Shown here: in pieces, positions 44,083-56,249 of the stretch
How the letters are laid out: each line of letters begins with the position of its first letter
Position numbering within the stretch: position 1 is the first letter of the stretch
Source: Neurospora tetrasperma FGSC 2508
Taxonomy: Eukaryota; Ascomycota; Sordariomycetes; Sordariales; Sordariaceae
Assembly (NCBI RefSeq): GCF_000213175.1
Contig: NW_009799099.1
Span: 4,915,394-4,979,393, forward strand
Length of the DNA stretch: 64,000 nucleotides
Reading direction: 5' to 3'
Notes under the pieces: generated by a model
Databases searched by the model: none
Told to the model about the DNA's origin: nothing
What the model saw: only the letters and a program-made list of their open reading frames with translations
Translations under genes and position numbers: made by a program

Positions 44083-45744
44083 ATGTCTTACTATCCTCGT
44101 GAGTATCAGACGCTCTTCGTTATTGTGATATGATAAAGCTAACCAGTATGTCAGCCCCTCCTGGAGCATCCGGTGCTGGAGGTATGTTCCAATCTTGAAA
44201 AGCGGATGGAACGGTTGATACTGACGAGGACAACAGCCCCTGCTCAACACAGCTACCCACCTCCTCCCATGTCTGCTCCTCCAACCCAGACAAAGTTCTC
44301 TTACCCATCTCCTCCGACCACCCAGCAGCAAGGAAGGCATTATCCTCCTCCTCCTCAGTCCGCCGGCTCGTCTGCCACGCCGCCGCCCAAGTCATCCACT
44401 CCTTCGTACCCCTTTCCTCCTCAGCAGCAGCAGCAACAGCAGCAACAGTATCAACAACCACCACAACAACAATTCTCCCCACCACCGGCCCAACAGTTTT
44501 CCCCACCACCGACTCAACAACACCAGCAATATGCGCCACCGCCAGCCCAGCAGCAAGTGCAGCAACCGCAGCCTCAATACGCGGCTCCCCCAGCCCAGCA
44601 GCAACATCCTCCAACCGCCCTCCCTCTGCACATGAGGACCGATTCCAGCGCCTCCCGAACTTCTGCCCACACCCCTCCTCCTCAGCAACAGTTTGCCGCT
44701 CCTCCGCCGTATGCTCAAGGCGAGCAGCAGCCCCAGCAGCAGCCGCAGCAGCCAGCACCCACACAACCGGTTGGTCTGGGGTTGAGCACTTCGGCAGCGG
44801 CTGCCATTACTGGTGCACCCGCCGCCGGACAGTTTTCCGGTGTTAGTGCGGTGTCGGATGACGTGGGAACGTTCAATGGTGGCAGTTACCGTATCAGCCA
44901 TCGGGATTGCAATACTATTTTGACTGTGCAGTTGGCGATTGGTTGCCCGTTGGATGCTAAGCCGGGTATGCTTCCTCTCTTGAAATTCACTCCATAGGTG
45001 TATCCAAATGAGTGTGTATTTGGCTAACAGTCTTTATCTTATTTTCGCACAGGATCAATGATTGCCATGTCCCCCTCCGTCTCCCTCAAGGGAGCCTACA
45101 AGTTTAGCATGAAGAAACTAGTCGCCGGCGGCGAGATGGGCACCTCAACTTACACCGGTCCGGGTGAGTTGCTTTTGGCCCCTGCCATGCTCGGCGATAT
45201 CACGAGTCTCCGTCTGGATGGCTCCCAGACCTGGTCTGTCAGCCACGACGGATACCTTGCTTCGACGCAGAACGTCACCAAGGACTATAAGCGCCAGGGA
45301 CTGGGAAAGGCCATGTTCTCTGGTGAGGGATTGTGGGTGTACAAGATTAGTGGCACGGGGCTGTTGTGGCTGACGAGTTTTGGTGCCATTGTTCGGAAAG
45401 ATGTGAGTTATCAGTTGTCTGAAGTCCGAGTGGAAGGGTGCGGGTTGCTAACAGAGGAGACAGCTGGCGGACGGCGAGAAGTACATTGTTGACAACGGCC
45501 ACTTGGTCGCATGGAATACCAAGTACATTCTGGAGCGTGTTGCTTCCGGCGGCTTACTATCGGGCTTCGCTTCTGGCGAAGGACTGGTGTGCAAATTCAC
45601 TGGTCCTGGAACAATATTCATTCAGACAAGGAATGCGGTTCGTTAAATCCTACACCAGCTTGATACGTTTGGACATGACATGAACTAACTTTCATAAAGA
45701 CAGCCTTTAGTGCGTTTATGACTGGTCAGACAGCAAAGGCCTAG
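44083..45744 (+). CDS. AIM24/DUF124-domain protein with Pro/Gln-rich N-terminus (6 exons)
   Basis: Model: join(44083..44098, 44155..44181, 44237..44965, 45053..45402, 45464..45637, 45700..45744), 446 aa. The N-terminal ~200 residues are Pro/Gln/Tyr-rich ([16 protein letters not shown] then [11 protein letters not shown] and many QQ/PPP runs), with no mitochondrial presequence. This differs from yeast Aim24, which is in the inner membrane. The C-terminal half is the AIM24 beta-roll: [66 protein letters not shown] and [14 protein letters not shown]. The first two exons code 5 and 9 residues. The last intron (donor GTTCGT, acceptor AAG after branch AACTAAC) is weak, but its removal gives the family-like ending [14 protein letters not shown]. 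Confidence 0.87.
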
Positions 45745-46361
45745 AACTGGATCAAGACGTAGGAGTTGTATGGGAGATTGATACCTGTGGCGGTCGCATT
45801 TGAGGCTGTGAACCTCGCATCACTTGATGTTCTTTCATTTGGTTTATTTTGGGTTCGTTAGCGATGTCATGTCGGCTTTGAGATGTGTTCGTGAATAGTT
45901 AAAATGTCACTATCAGTGAACCATGAGCCTCTTGTCCTGTCCTTAAACTAAGAAGCTTGACAACTTCGTTTCCGCTTGGCAACCTGTCGATCCGCCCTGA
46001 ATGAGGTTTGAAAAACAGGCGACATGAGCCTGGCTCTCCACAAGAGTGATATAGAAGATCCCACCGGGGGAAGATAGACTGAAAAACTATGAACAGTGGA
46101 AAGAAAGTCCAAGTTTGCGAGTAAAAGGGTCTTCGGTGACCGGCTGGCTCTCTAGGGTTAGGGTCAAAGCAGCATCGCGCCCAACTTCGCGGACAAAATC
46201 AAGCCTGTGATTGGCCAGCATTTTAATTGATTTTGAAAGAGCTGCGCGTCAAAGTAACTTTAGACGCGTCTCCCAGACCAACATCATCCCCAGTCCACGG
46301 CTTCCGACCGACAACCTCCCACGTCAGAAAGCCAGAAGGACAGTCCTACCAAGTCTCCATC
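45745..46361. other. Spacer between AIM24-like and primase genes
   Basis: 3' flank and promoter. Nothing else recognised. Confidence 0.45.
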
Positions 46362-48083
46362 ATGCTACGATCAAACGTCAGTCGCATCGACCCCAAAAGG
46401 CGAAACGTACTCGACCACCGCAAGAAACAATTCGCAGAAGCCGCCTACAAGGACACCGATTATCCCCATCGGCTCAACTTCTACTCGACCCCTCCAACAG
46501 CCGACATCACCATTGAGCAGTTTGAACAATGGGCCATCGACAGGTTACGAAGTATGCATCATACCACGCTCATATCCTCATATCTCAGTGATTTACAATA
46601 TTGCCCGTGCCTCTAAACGCTAATTAACCTCTTTCTTATCATAATCCAGTCCTCGCCGAACTCGAAGCATGCTCCTTCCGTAACAAAACCCCCGCCGAGA
46701 CGGCCTCGCACATGAAACCCTTACTCGACAAGTACCTCCCGCTCGACACCAACAGCTCCTCCTCCTCCCAGCTCTTCGCTCAGCGGCAAAAGGACCACTA
46801 CAGCCACTTCATTCTTCGTCTCGCTTTTGCATCCACAGAGGACCTCCGACGCCGCTTCACCCGCGTCGAAACCATGTTATTTCGCATGCGCCTGAACGCC
46901 GACGACGGGCGCGAGCGCGCGGCGTTTATCAACTCGCTTAATCTCGACTGGGAGACTGTTTCGGATGAAGAGAAGCGCGAACTAGCTGCCGAGTTGGCAG
47001 CGACTGCCTCCTTCGGCGGCTTTAAAAAGGGACAACAGCAGCAGCAATACGAAGAAGACCAACAAACATGGTGCAAAGTCTCGTGGCTCCGCGTCCCCGA
47101 GCTGGTCGAACAGCGGCGTGTCTTTCTCCGACAAGGCTACGCCTACGTTCCCGCGCGCGAACAGCAGGCGATGGTCGTTTCGGAATTCTCGTCCCGGTTG
47201 GAGCGACAACTCGAGTTAACCGCCCGCGCCCTTCCCAGACTAGACGAAGACGACCGCTTGACGCCCATCCTGGCACACTTATCCAAGAACTTCATCACCC
47301 CCGACGCTTCGTACGTGGGTACTTCATCTGCCATCTCCTCGGCGGATATCTCAGCGCGGAACATCGACACGCTGGTGAACAACCACCATTTCCCCGCTTG
47401 CATGTCCCATTTGCACCGCACCCTGCGGCGGGACGCGCACTTGAAACACTACGGTCGTCTACAGTACACCCTCTTTTTGAAGGGCATCGGCCTCAACCTC
47501 GAGGAATGCTTGTTGTTTTGGCGACAGAGTTTCAACAAAATCACCGACGACACGTTCAACAAAGAGTACCGGTACAACGTGCGACACACGTACGGCGACG
47601 TGGGCGGCGACAGCAATCGGCGCGGAGGCGGCTATTCGCCATATTCGTGCCAGAAAATCCTAACGGAACATCCGCCCGGACCGGGTGAGGCGCACGGGTG
47701 TCCGTATCGACACTTTAACATGGAGAATCTGCAGACGCTGTTGCAGCAGGGGATGGGGGTGACGGATCGCGGGGTGTTGAATGGGGTCAAGGAGGATAAG
47801 GAGAAGCAAAAGTTTCATATGGCTTGTAATCGGTATGTTTTCATTCGTATTGCTGCTGCTCTCCTGACGCTGCTGGACTTGAGCAGTGAATTAACGCTGA
47901 TGTGGGATACAACACAGGGTATTCGAACATCTTCACAAGGAAGAACTCAAAAAGGCCAAGGATGAGGGTATCATGACTGCGGCGCAGCTTGAGACTATTG
48001 TCCACCCCAACGAGTACTTCAAGCGGAGTTATCTGCTCAAGAATATGGGCAAGATGCAAGGGGATGTCAAGATGGAGGGTTGA
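46362..48083 (+). CDS. pri2: DNA primase large subunit PRI2/PRIM2 (3 exons)
   Basis: Model: join(46362..46551, 46650..47832, 47918..48083), 512 aa. It is the Fe-S subunit of primase within the DNA polymerase alpha-primase complex and helps start RNA primers. Conserved blocks are LNFYSTPPTADITIEQFEQWAIDRL, KDHYSHFILRLAF, and the C-terminal Fe-S domain HFPACMSHLHRTLRRDAHLKH, FLKGIGLNLEECLLFWR. The four cluster cysteines by alignment to yeast Pri2 are C314, C397 (YSCQKIL), C414 (HGCPYRHF) and C456 (MACNRVFE), with near-identical spacing. The last intron (47833-47917) splits the codon after MACN; without its removal the fourth-cysteine helix is broken. A short poly-Gln run (KGQQQQQYEEDQQ) is inserted mid-protein. 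The gene is convergent with the METTL2-like gene. Confidence 0.96.
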
Positions 48084-48429
48084 AAATACCATGCATGGTT
48101 GATGCGGACGAGCTTGAAAAGAGGTTTGATGTGGAAATATGGATGGGCATGGGATGTGGGACCCGGGTTTCTTTCTGTTGTAGTATTTTCTGGCGTTCAG
48201 GCGACATAGCGACGGCATGACACTCGTACAAGTTCACTCACACACACATGTATGGGATATGATTTGATGAACATTTAACTTGATCATATTCAACATGTAG
48301 ATTGATGGTTCTGACATGCGATCCCATAACACGAGTACAGCAGACACCAAAAGAACTAGGCAACAGATCACAGGGAATTAAAAGGTGAACAGAAAGTGGT
48401 GAGAAATGGGTATCAATTGTTTATTCGTT
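48084..48429. other. Short convergent 3' region, primase / METTL2-like
   Basis: About 350 nt shared by two 3' UTRs. No feature beyond that is seen. Confidence 0.45.
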
Positions 48430-49840
48430 CTACTGCGGCAATGGCTTCCTGAAGCGACCCTGCAACCAGCAACGGTACATCTTGAGCTTCTTTGCGCGGT
48501 TGACGAGCAATCTACGATCGACACCAAGGTCCTCAATCACGAAGCGGATGTCAGGCTCAGAAGCGTCCTCGACCTCACTATCCTTGGTGAACAACTTGCC
48601 CGACCAAATATCGGCTAGCTCGTCTTGCTCAAAGAAATAGACGCGAGTGCCATCACCACGAATGTAGAAGTTCTCGTCCAGATAACGACCCTTCTTGAAG
48701 CGGACCTGAGCCAGGTCTCCTCTTCCATAGTCACGGAAGCACACTTCACCGCCGGGCTTGAGCACACGGTAGACATTCTCGACGGCCTTCTTCCACTGCA
48801 ACGGGGACAATGCAGAGAAGATAAACACCATGAGGGCGACGTCGACCGAGTTCTCCTCAAGGTGAGGGGGCAGCTCGTCGCCGGCCACGTCCCACACATC
48901 GGCCTGCATCTGGTCCGTGTTGTAGGCCTCGTGCGAGCGCATGACCTCGACGGCCTTCTTGGAGAAATCACAGGCGTGGATCTTCAGTTCGGGGTTCTTG
49001 TTCTTGGACAGGATGGGGAAGGCTGTGTTGCCCGCGCCAGCTCCTATTTCGAGGAGGGTGCAGGGGCCGTATCCCTCAGAGGTGACCTTGTCCAAGATGG
49101 GGAACTCTTGCTGAAGCCACTTGCGATCCTTGAAGAAGTTGGCGGTGTTGTTCTTGTAGAACTGGTTCCACCACTTTGCAGGGTCCGAGTTGAACCGATC
49201 TGTTGCAGGCAAGTTGAGTTAGCAGACTGCTCCAAGATCTGAAAGTGCAAACAACTTGTGGTGCGTTCAAAAAACCCAATGGTTAAGGGCAAAATCAGAT
49301 GGGAGCGAAAGACTATAAAATACGTAGTTGTCTTCATGAATAATTCAGATGAACTATGCTTATGATTGTAAATCATCACGGAAGCCCAAGAGAGTGGTGC
49401 AATGGGTATGAACCCCTCTCTTAGCGTGAACCATTGGGGAGAGTGAGGTATGGAAGATGGATGAGTGGTAACTCACGCTTATCAAAGTCCGAGACGGGCG
49501 CATTGCGCTGCATCTCGTACTGCTGTTCAGCATACTCCTTGTATGCGTCATCAGTCTCGACATGGTCCCACGCGTTGAACTCAAAGACGTCGTCCTGCTC
49601 TTGCAGATAGCGAGATCCGAACTGAAACGGGTCGCTGCGCTTTTGGTTGAACTGGGGATCGTGGGACCGGTGGGGAGGCTGTTGTTCCTCTTGCTGCTGC
49701 TCAGGCTGCTGTTTCTCCTCGGCTATTTCAAGCTTGGAGATCTGGGCAGTGAGCTGCTGCTCGGGCTGCTGTTGTTGTTCATCGACGACAACCTGCGCCT
49801 GGTCAGAGGCGACAGGAGCGACGACGCCATTCGATGCCAT
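48430..49840 (-). CDS. trm140: METTL2/Trm140-type tRNA (cytosine-32-N3) methyltransferase (2 exons)
   Basis: Model: complement(join(48430..49199, 49477..49840)), 377 aa. The family installs m3C32 in tRNA-Thr and tRNA-Ser anticodon loops. A Gln-rich low-complexity N-terminus (residues about 15-65) precedes the conserved FGSRYLQEQDDVFEFNAWDHVE. After the 277-nt intron come KWWNQFYKNNTANFFKDRKWLQQEFP, the SAM-binding LLEIGAGAGNTAFP (about residues 171-184), CDFSKKAVEVM, SPLQWKKAVENVYRVLKPGG and the family-typical RDYGRGDLAQVRFKKGRYLDENFY. Yeast Abp140 carries an actin-binding N-terminal extension joined by a programmed +1 frameshift; that extension is absent here. The intron has donor GTGAGT and branch GCTAAC. 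Confidence 0.93.
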
Positions 49841-50783
49841 GGCGAAGGACAATGTTGGAGGATCCTGGTTAGTGCACTGGTAAAAAGATGCAGCTAACAA
49901 TCACCACTGGTCATTGAATGGCACTGGCTTTGTTGAAAGGTTGACGCAGCATATCGTGCTGGTTCTTGAACCGCGGAGGGAACGAAGAATGAAGAGGAGA
50001 GGAGAGGAGGGGGAAAAGATTTGCAAATTCCGAAACGAGAAAAAGTACAAAAAATGGTCCAGAGCCTGTGGAGCCAATTGGGTTGTGGAGGGGGCCCACC
50101 CAACTTTACACTCAGTGGGCACAGCTCCGATTGCCTTATCCTTATCTACCCCTAACCCTGATTATCCATTGTCGCATCAAGGAGCTGTCCTTCGCTCGCC
50201 CCCGAATTCGAATCTGGAGATAACTCGCAGTCAAAGGCTTGAAAACAAATAAAACCAAGATCTTGACGCTGGAATGAGACCAAATGTGTAAATTAGATAC
50301 GATTTATTGTTTTTTTTCCTCAACTGAACCGTTGGACCTTCGAGTCCCGCAGCAGCTGCCGTACCTTCCCTACGACTCCTTCATCCGATCTCAACCTCAA
50401 CGCTAATGACCATATAAGGGACCTGGTTGGTCCTTAATTCCAACAACAACCGCTTGGTCAGATGGCACAACGGTCTACCGTTTGAGTTCTCAAAACTCAA
50501 AAGCCTATTGCCTGTCCGGATCGGGAACGGTGTGCTAAGATACGAAAAGGGGTCTTCACATCTAGTAGCCGGTCTACCTATATGGTATCTGGGAACGCTC
50601 CAGTCGACAGAAGAAATCAAACGGTTCACCGATGCTCTGACCGGGCGGTTGTTGTTTTTTGCTCCTCTCCTCTCTTGCTTGGAGACAGGTGATGCGTTCG
50701 AGCCAGTCGTCGATCACTTTTTTTGGCTTCTTTAAATTCATTTGAATACTACCGAACACATTTCAGTCGAGTATTTGTCGACA
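49841..50783. other. Spacer between METTL2-like promoter and NAD synthetase 3' end
   Basis: Promoter of the METTL2-like gene and 3' flank of QNS1. A weakly tRNA-like segment near 50455-50545 was judged negative (see rejected items). No gene seen. Confidence 0.4.
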
Positions 50784-53325
50784 CTAAGCAGTCTCCTTGC
50801 CCTTTCCCGCACGCTCCTCCCTCTTCTTCTCGATCCTCTCAAGCTCCATATCGATCCTCTTGAAGCTCCAGCTCTTCCAGAAGGGAGGATACAAGAACGG
50901 TCTGAGGTCAAATCTGTTGTCATCCGGCGCTATGATGGGGTCAGCACGAGGTGATTCGACAACTGGACCATGGTAAGAACTTACAGTAATCATTGCAATG
51001 CAATGCGGGAGTCAAAGTGGTCATCTTATGCCTGTTGATGGCATAAAAGTGGAAAAACCTCTTGACCTTCTCGGCAACCTGTCTGGGGGTATAGAAAGGC
51101 GCCTCGTCACCCTCGACCTTCTCACGGTCAGCGCTCCAGTCGTGGACGAGACGCTGGAACATGGCATAGGGACCAAGCTTGTTCAGCTTTCGAAGACGAC
51201 CAAAGACTGTGAGCTCGGCGTACGTCATTCCCATGTCGGCTTCGTCGCTTTGGACGTATTCCTGGGTAATGGGCTCCTATAGTGCAAGGTGTGGTTAGGC
51301 ACCAGGTTCATGAGTCTTCAAAGCACAAATCCGAAAGTACATACCAGCTCAGCAGTAGGGACAGCCGTCAAGAACCCGTGCAGGCAAGGGAGATCAAACT
51401 TCTTCTCAGCCCAGGCAATGAAGCGCTTCAAGTCTGCCTTGTCGATCGATCCGATGGGGTTAATGTCGGCACTAGAGCAGTCATACTTGGTCAAGTAACC
51501 ACGAAGACTCTGCCACACGCATCAGTATCCGTTGACTTGTGTGAACTGAGCATTGCCAAACTTACCTCGCCAACATTGGCACTTCCAAGAACCAAAAGAC
51601 TGCCACCACCGGGCCTGCCACGGGCAGTCGGGAGGATCTGACCAAATTCCTACATCGTACCGTTAGCATATCATTGTCTCTCGACCCAAGGATGGACCAT
51701 CACGTACATAGGCAGTAACCATCCTGATACGAGCCTGCAAGCACTGTAACGTCAAGTTCTCCTGGACTGTGCCGCCATGGACCTTGAACCTGGGCTCAAA
51801 ATTCGTTGTCTGGACGATAAGCTTCTTCTGAGCCTCATACACATCGTCAATGTCGAGGTTAACATGGTAGCTGCCAATAGCGTCGGAAAGCTCCTTGGCA
51901 CGTCCGCGAGTCTCGGCGGAGCTCTGCTTGCTCATGCCCATGTAGATGGTAGTGAAGACCTGATTGCAAAGCTCTTGGGGCGTCTTGGGAAGCTCGCCTT
52001 CCTTGCCATACTTGCAGATGCGCCTGACATCCTCAATGACTTGCTGGTTCCCGTCTTCGATGGCTTGAATGACGATCCGGCACATGGAGAAGACGAGGGT
52101 AGCCGTGGCGCAAGAGTCGATGCCTCCGCTCAGGGGCACCAAGTAACCCGCTGTGCCAGACCTTCGGAGGTAATCCCAGAGATAGCAACCACCGCACAGG
52201 GCAATCTCCTCCTCAACCGAGTGATACCTTGGTGGCCTGGGAAGGGTGGGCTTCTTCCAGATATCGGTATCTTCCTCCTCGGGGCTGAGCTCGAACGAGG
52301 TCTGGATCCTCTGGTACTTGGCATTCGAAGTAGCCGCCTGCAAGCCACGCGAGATCGAAGACCTGTAAGCTCTGACTTCTTCCAGATCGACAGTAGCAGT
52401 AACGACCTCCACGTCGTTGAGGCTGAACTGTGAGCCCTGAGCAACGATGTTGCCGTTGACAATAATCATGGCGCAGCCGTCAAAGTAGAGGCGTTCACCA
52501 TCACAACCTTGTTGGTTGGCATACAGGTAAACACCGCCCGACTTGCGAGTTGCCTCCATGATAAGCTGAAGGCGGACGTCGAGTTTTTGCAGGGTGAAGT
52601 GAGAGCCACTGCTGTTGGTGATGATCTCAACGCCGTCAAGAGCCATGTCGATGTGAGGAGCCTTGGGAGTAAAGAGCTCTTCGCAGGTCTCTGCACCGAA
52701 AGCTGTCTCGGGGGTGGAAATGACAGCGTCTCCGAAGAGAACGTGGGTTTCGCCCTGGATTTCCTGGAGGATCTTGGGCAGATGGAACAGTTCGGTTTCT
52801 CTGGGACGCATCCAGGGGGTGAAGTGTCTCATCTCTCTGTAGTTTCCATCGTTGGCAAGCCACATCTTGGGTCTCTGTTCATACTTGTTAGTGAAGAGTC
52901 CGTGATCTAGAAGTAAGGGGTATACTCACGATCAAGAGGATCTTTCCGTTCAGCAAAATAGCCCGGGCATTATATCGGATGTTCCGGTGGAGGATAGGCA
53001 GACCGACGTCGATGAGGATGTCATGGCAGCTCTCATCCTCCAACAGCTTGCGGAGCATCTCCAGACTGTGGGTGTAGACATCGAGCTCGTGGAAGTGATC
53101 CAAACTTGAGTAACCGCATATCTCCAACTCAGGACCGACACGAAGTCTTGCACCGGCCTTCTTGGCAAGATGGATACTCTCAACGATGCGTTGAAGGTTT
53201 CCCTCCCACTGTTTGTTCGAGTTAGTACTGTGCTGTGAAGATATGAAAGTTGACAAGGTTCGACTTACATCTAGAACCCATTGGTTCAGACTGCAGGTCG
53301 CAACCGTCACCAGGTGCCCTCCCAT
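50784..53325 (-). CDS. qns1: Glutamine-dependent NAD+ synthetase (7 exons)
   Basis: Model: complement(join(50784..50929, 50985..51276, 51345..51509, 51566..51649, 51708..52874, 52930..53208, 53269..53325)), 729 aa, close to yeast Qns1 (714). It makes NAD from deamido-NAD, glutamine and ATP in the last step of NAD biosynthesis. The N-terminal nitrilase glutaminase domain shows the triad E46 ([11 protein letters not shown]), K115 (RPKMW) and C176 ([10 protein letters not shown]). The C-terminal synthetase has the ATP loop SGGIDS at about 361-366, then [20 protein letters not shown] and [16 protein letters not shown]. All six introns are 55-68 nt with good signals, and total length is in phase. 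The C-terminal tail is lysine/glutamate-rich. The gene is divergent from COQ10. Confidence 0.96.
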
Positions 53326-54306
53326 TTTCGATGAATCAGGTATACTGTCGACAGTTATGTGTAAGAGAAGGACTTGTAGGTGAGGGGTTGCAGACGACGA
53401 AAATGGTCGTGTCAGGTGGGTTGAGTCATAAAAGTCCTCGACGCCAGCCTCTACTGGACAAAATGTCGGACCTACTTTAATGAAGGGAACCAAAGTGATC
53501 CGAGACTGACGATGTTACTAAAAGAATCGCGGCCCGTCCCTTGTGAGGTTCGGATGACGTTCTCGACGAGGACCGTGGACGGGGAGACTGGGGTCTCTCG
53601 GTGGAAGATGGGACGGATCCGCTATCAGTCCGTTGTTGGTGATCGGAAAAGATTCGGCATCAACGGGGGGTGATTAGACTACATGTCACATTCAACTCCC
53701 CTCAATGATAGATAATCATGAAATCTCCCTCATCTCTTCCAGCTTACCCAGACTCTTCACATCAATTCTCGAAGTGTTTGGTGTCGTGATAACTTGGTCG
53801 TGATGGATTGCAAGTCTTGATGTCGTGAATTCAGGGTACCCCGCAGAGGTGCTCTGTTGGGCTAAGAACATGGTTGGAATAGCAAATCCTTAGCAACCAA
53901 CGGACACCTTGAAAGTGGCATTCAGCGCTGGCTGCAATCTCATACAGCACTATCACAGCGCATACTTGAGTGCAGCACATGCACAGTCCGAATAACAACA
54001 ACTCAACCCCGACCTCGGGATAAATTCCCCGAATTGCGACGGGAATGCCTTCAAAAAGTTCCCAACTTTGTTTATTTCGGCGCATTCGGGTACGCCCAGT
54101 CGCCACCCTTCTATAACCTCCACGAATTTCTCTAGACTCCGCTTCTTCCTAATCACTCAAAGAACACAAATACCCGGCACCGAAATCCTCAACAGCCAAC
54201 CTCCACCACCCTGAACCGCAAACATTCCCAACTACGATAATCGCGGCGCAAACCACCTACCTCGCTCGACCCGTTCACCCAGTCCACGAGACTTGTCCTC
54301 GACACA
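53326..54306. promoter_or_regulatory. Divergent promoter region, QNS1 / COQ10
   Basis: About 1 kb between two outward-facing start codons of enzymes used in respiration-related metabolism. No specific element is claimed. Confidence 0.45.
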
Positions 54307-55260
54307 ATGCCACCAAGACATACTCTCCTTGTCCCTCCAAGCGCAACGCGCCTCCTCATACCCCGAACGAGCATCGTCCGGTCTCTCTCCTCCCTCACCA
54401 CCACAACCACAACCAGCAACACCACATCCTCCCACCACCCACACCAGCGGAGGATATCCTCACCACCTACACCAGTAACAACCACTACCACCACCCGTCC
54501 TTACTCCTCCTGGCTCCTCTCCGCCGTCTCCTCCGCCGCCTCCGCCCTCAACAACGGTTCTCCCGGTGGTGGTGGTGGTAACAACAGCGCGCCAGAAACC
54601 GTCCTCCGCGCACGACGCATCCTTCCCTACCCATCTGCGCACCTCTACAATCTGATCGCCGACGTTTCCTCCTACAGCCAATTCCTGCCGCATTGCAGTC
54701 GGAGCGTAGTTACCGCTTGGGCAGAACAACCTATCACAGCAACACCCGCCGAAAAGGGTGAGGCAGGGACAGGGACAGAGACAGAGACAACGGAAGAAAA
54801 TGGAAAGACAAAAACAAAAACAAAATGGCCAGCCCGCGGCGACCTGACAGTAGGCTGGGGTCCCTTTACCGAGTCCTACTCGTCACGCGTCTATTGCGTT
54901 CCGGACGACGGTCAGGGTGTAGGCATCGTGGAGGCTGTTAGTGGGAATGCTTCTACCAATATCCCTGCTACTGTTCTCCAGCAATTTGGATATCAGAGTT
55001 CGCCGTCAGATACGACGGAGAAGATGGAGGGCTTGTTTGAGAGTCTGGTGACGAGGTGGACGGTGAGGAACGTGCCGGCTCCGAAGAAGAGCCAAGGGGG
55101 AGAGGGGGCCGGCGACAACTGGACAGAGGTGGCGCTGAGTGTGAGGTTCAAGTTTGCGAGTCCGGCGCTGGGGTTTGCCGTGGGACAGTTGGCGGGACAG
55201 AAGGTGGATGAGATGGTTGCGGCTTTTGAGGAGAGGGCTAGGAGGACTTGGAGAAGGTGA
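54307..55260 (+). CDS. coq10: COQ10 coenzyme Q-binding START-domain protein
   Basis: A single exon of 317 aa. Coq10 binds ubiquinone in the mitochondrial inner membrane and is needed for normal Q biosynthesis and electron transfer. The long N-terminus (about residues 1-95) is Arg/Ser/Thr-rich with poly-Thr and poly-Gly tracts and serves as presequence. The START-like domain begins with LRARRILPYPSAHLYNLIADVSSYSQFLPHCSRS and continues with DLTVGWGPFTESYSSRV, TRWTVRNVP, VALSVRFKFASPALGFAVGQ and the C-terminal helix VDEMVAAFEERARR. Compared with the ~200-residue yeast protein it is longer because of the N-terminus and an inserted acidic/basic tract (about 155-178, GTGTETETTEENGKTKTKTK) in a loop between strands. 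Confidence 0.93.
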   Translation: MPPRHTLLVPPSATRLLIPRTSIVRSLSSLTTTTTTSNTTSSHHPHQRRISSPPTPVTTTTTTRPYSSWLLSAVSSAASALNNGSPGGGGGNNSAPETVLRARRILPYPSAHLYNLIADVSSYSQFLPHCSRSVVTAWAEQPITATPAEKGEAGTGTETETTEENGKTKTKTKWPARGDLTVGWGPFTESYSSRVYCVPDDGQGVGIVEAVSGNASTNIPATVLQQFGYQSSPSDTTEKMEGLFESLVTRWTVRNVPAPKKSQGGEGAGDNWTEVALSVRFKFASPALGFAVGQLAGQKVDEMVAAFEERARRTWRR

Positions 55261-56249
55261 TGAGGGATTGATGTCTGGTAATAGGATGTCAAGCCTGGAT
55301 TGACGTCGAGGGGACAAGTGGAAGTTAGTGGCTCAACGGGCCGATCTCATGATCTTGGTTAGATAATGGTCGTGAGATGGGGTTGATTGATTGCCCAGGC
55401 AAAGAAGGTCCCTGGGTCCAACTGCCCAAGTGTTGGGAGTACTAGACTAGACTAGATGGCATGGCGAGCAGCGCTGCTTCTTGATATCACTGTATTATTA
55501 CCCTGGCTAGGACACAGAAGGCGTGGCTTGGAAAAGCAAGACATAGACATGGTTTTGTCAGGAATAGACAAGATACCCAAGTACATCACATTACTGAGAG
55601 GGTTCTGAACCGGCAAAGGCATACTTGGAGTGCTACGGTCCAACAATGCTCCGTCTACAGCAGAGACATTCATTCACGCTAGGTTTAAAACGCAGCCTCC
55701 CAAGTACCGATGTATTGCTAACCAAAACCTATACCATTCAACATCCAACCACTCGCTTTCTCGCTGTCCACGTCCTCATCCGCATCCACATCCTCATCTC
55801 TTCCTTTACCCAGGCATAGTGTATAGATAGTCATTCACACATGATCTCGTATCATCAATCATATGACATGAACTATATTACTTCTTCATCTCTCATCCAT
55901 CATCACGCATCATCCCGCCGTACTACTTTTTCGTCATAAGATTTTGTAACGAAGCAACGCGTGTCAGAAAGCCCCCCCTAAAGGAACGCCTCTGTATCCG
56001 CCAAAAGAATAAACAGAACAGAATAAAAAAAACCAGATCAAGCAGAGAGAGAGGTATCAAAAGCCAAAACAAACAAACGCAAAAAAAAAAAAAGCGACGA
56101 TGAAAAAGAAAGGGAGGAGTAGATCGGCTCTTTGAATCAACCAGCGTGGAGGGTTTGAGAGCCGAATGGGTGTCGTAGTCGAGGACCATACCACACCCTA
56201 GAAAGACTAAATTGTCGATGACTCCGGCGTATTCGCCCAATGGACTCGC
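55261..56249. other. Convergent 3' region, COQ10 / ubiquitin-like-domain gene
   Basis: No gene recognised. An A-run lies near 56080-56093. Probably both 3' UTRs. Confidence 0.45.

Noticed and set aside
50455-50545. tRNA-Leu-like segment GGTCAGATGGCACAACGG with a hairpin
   Set aside because: The anticodon stem leaves only a 4-nt loop, and there is no B-box or acceptor pairing. At most it is a decayed remnant.
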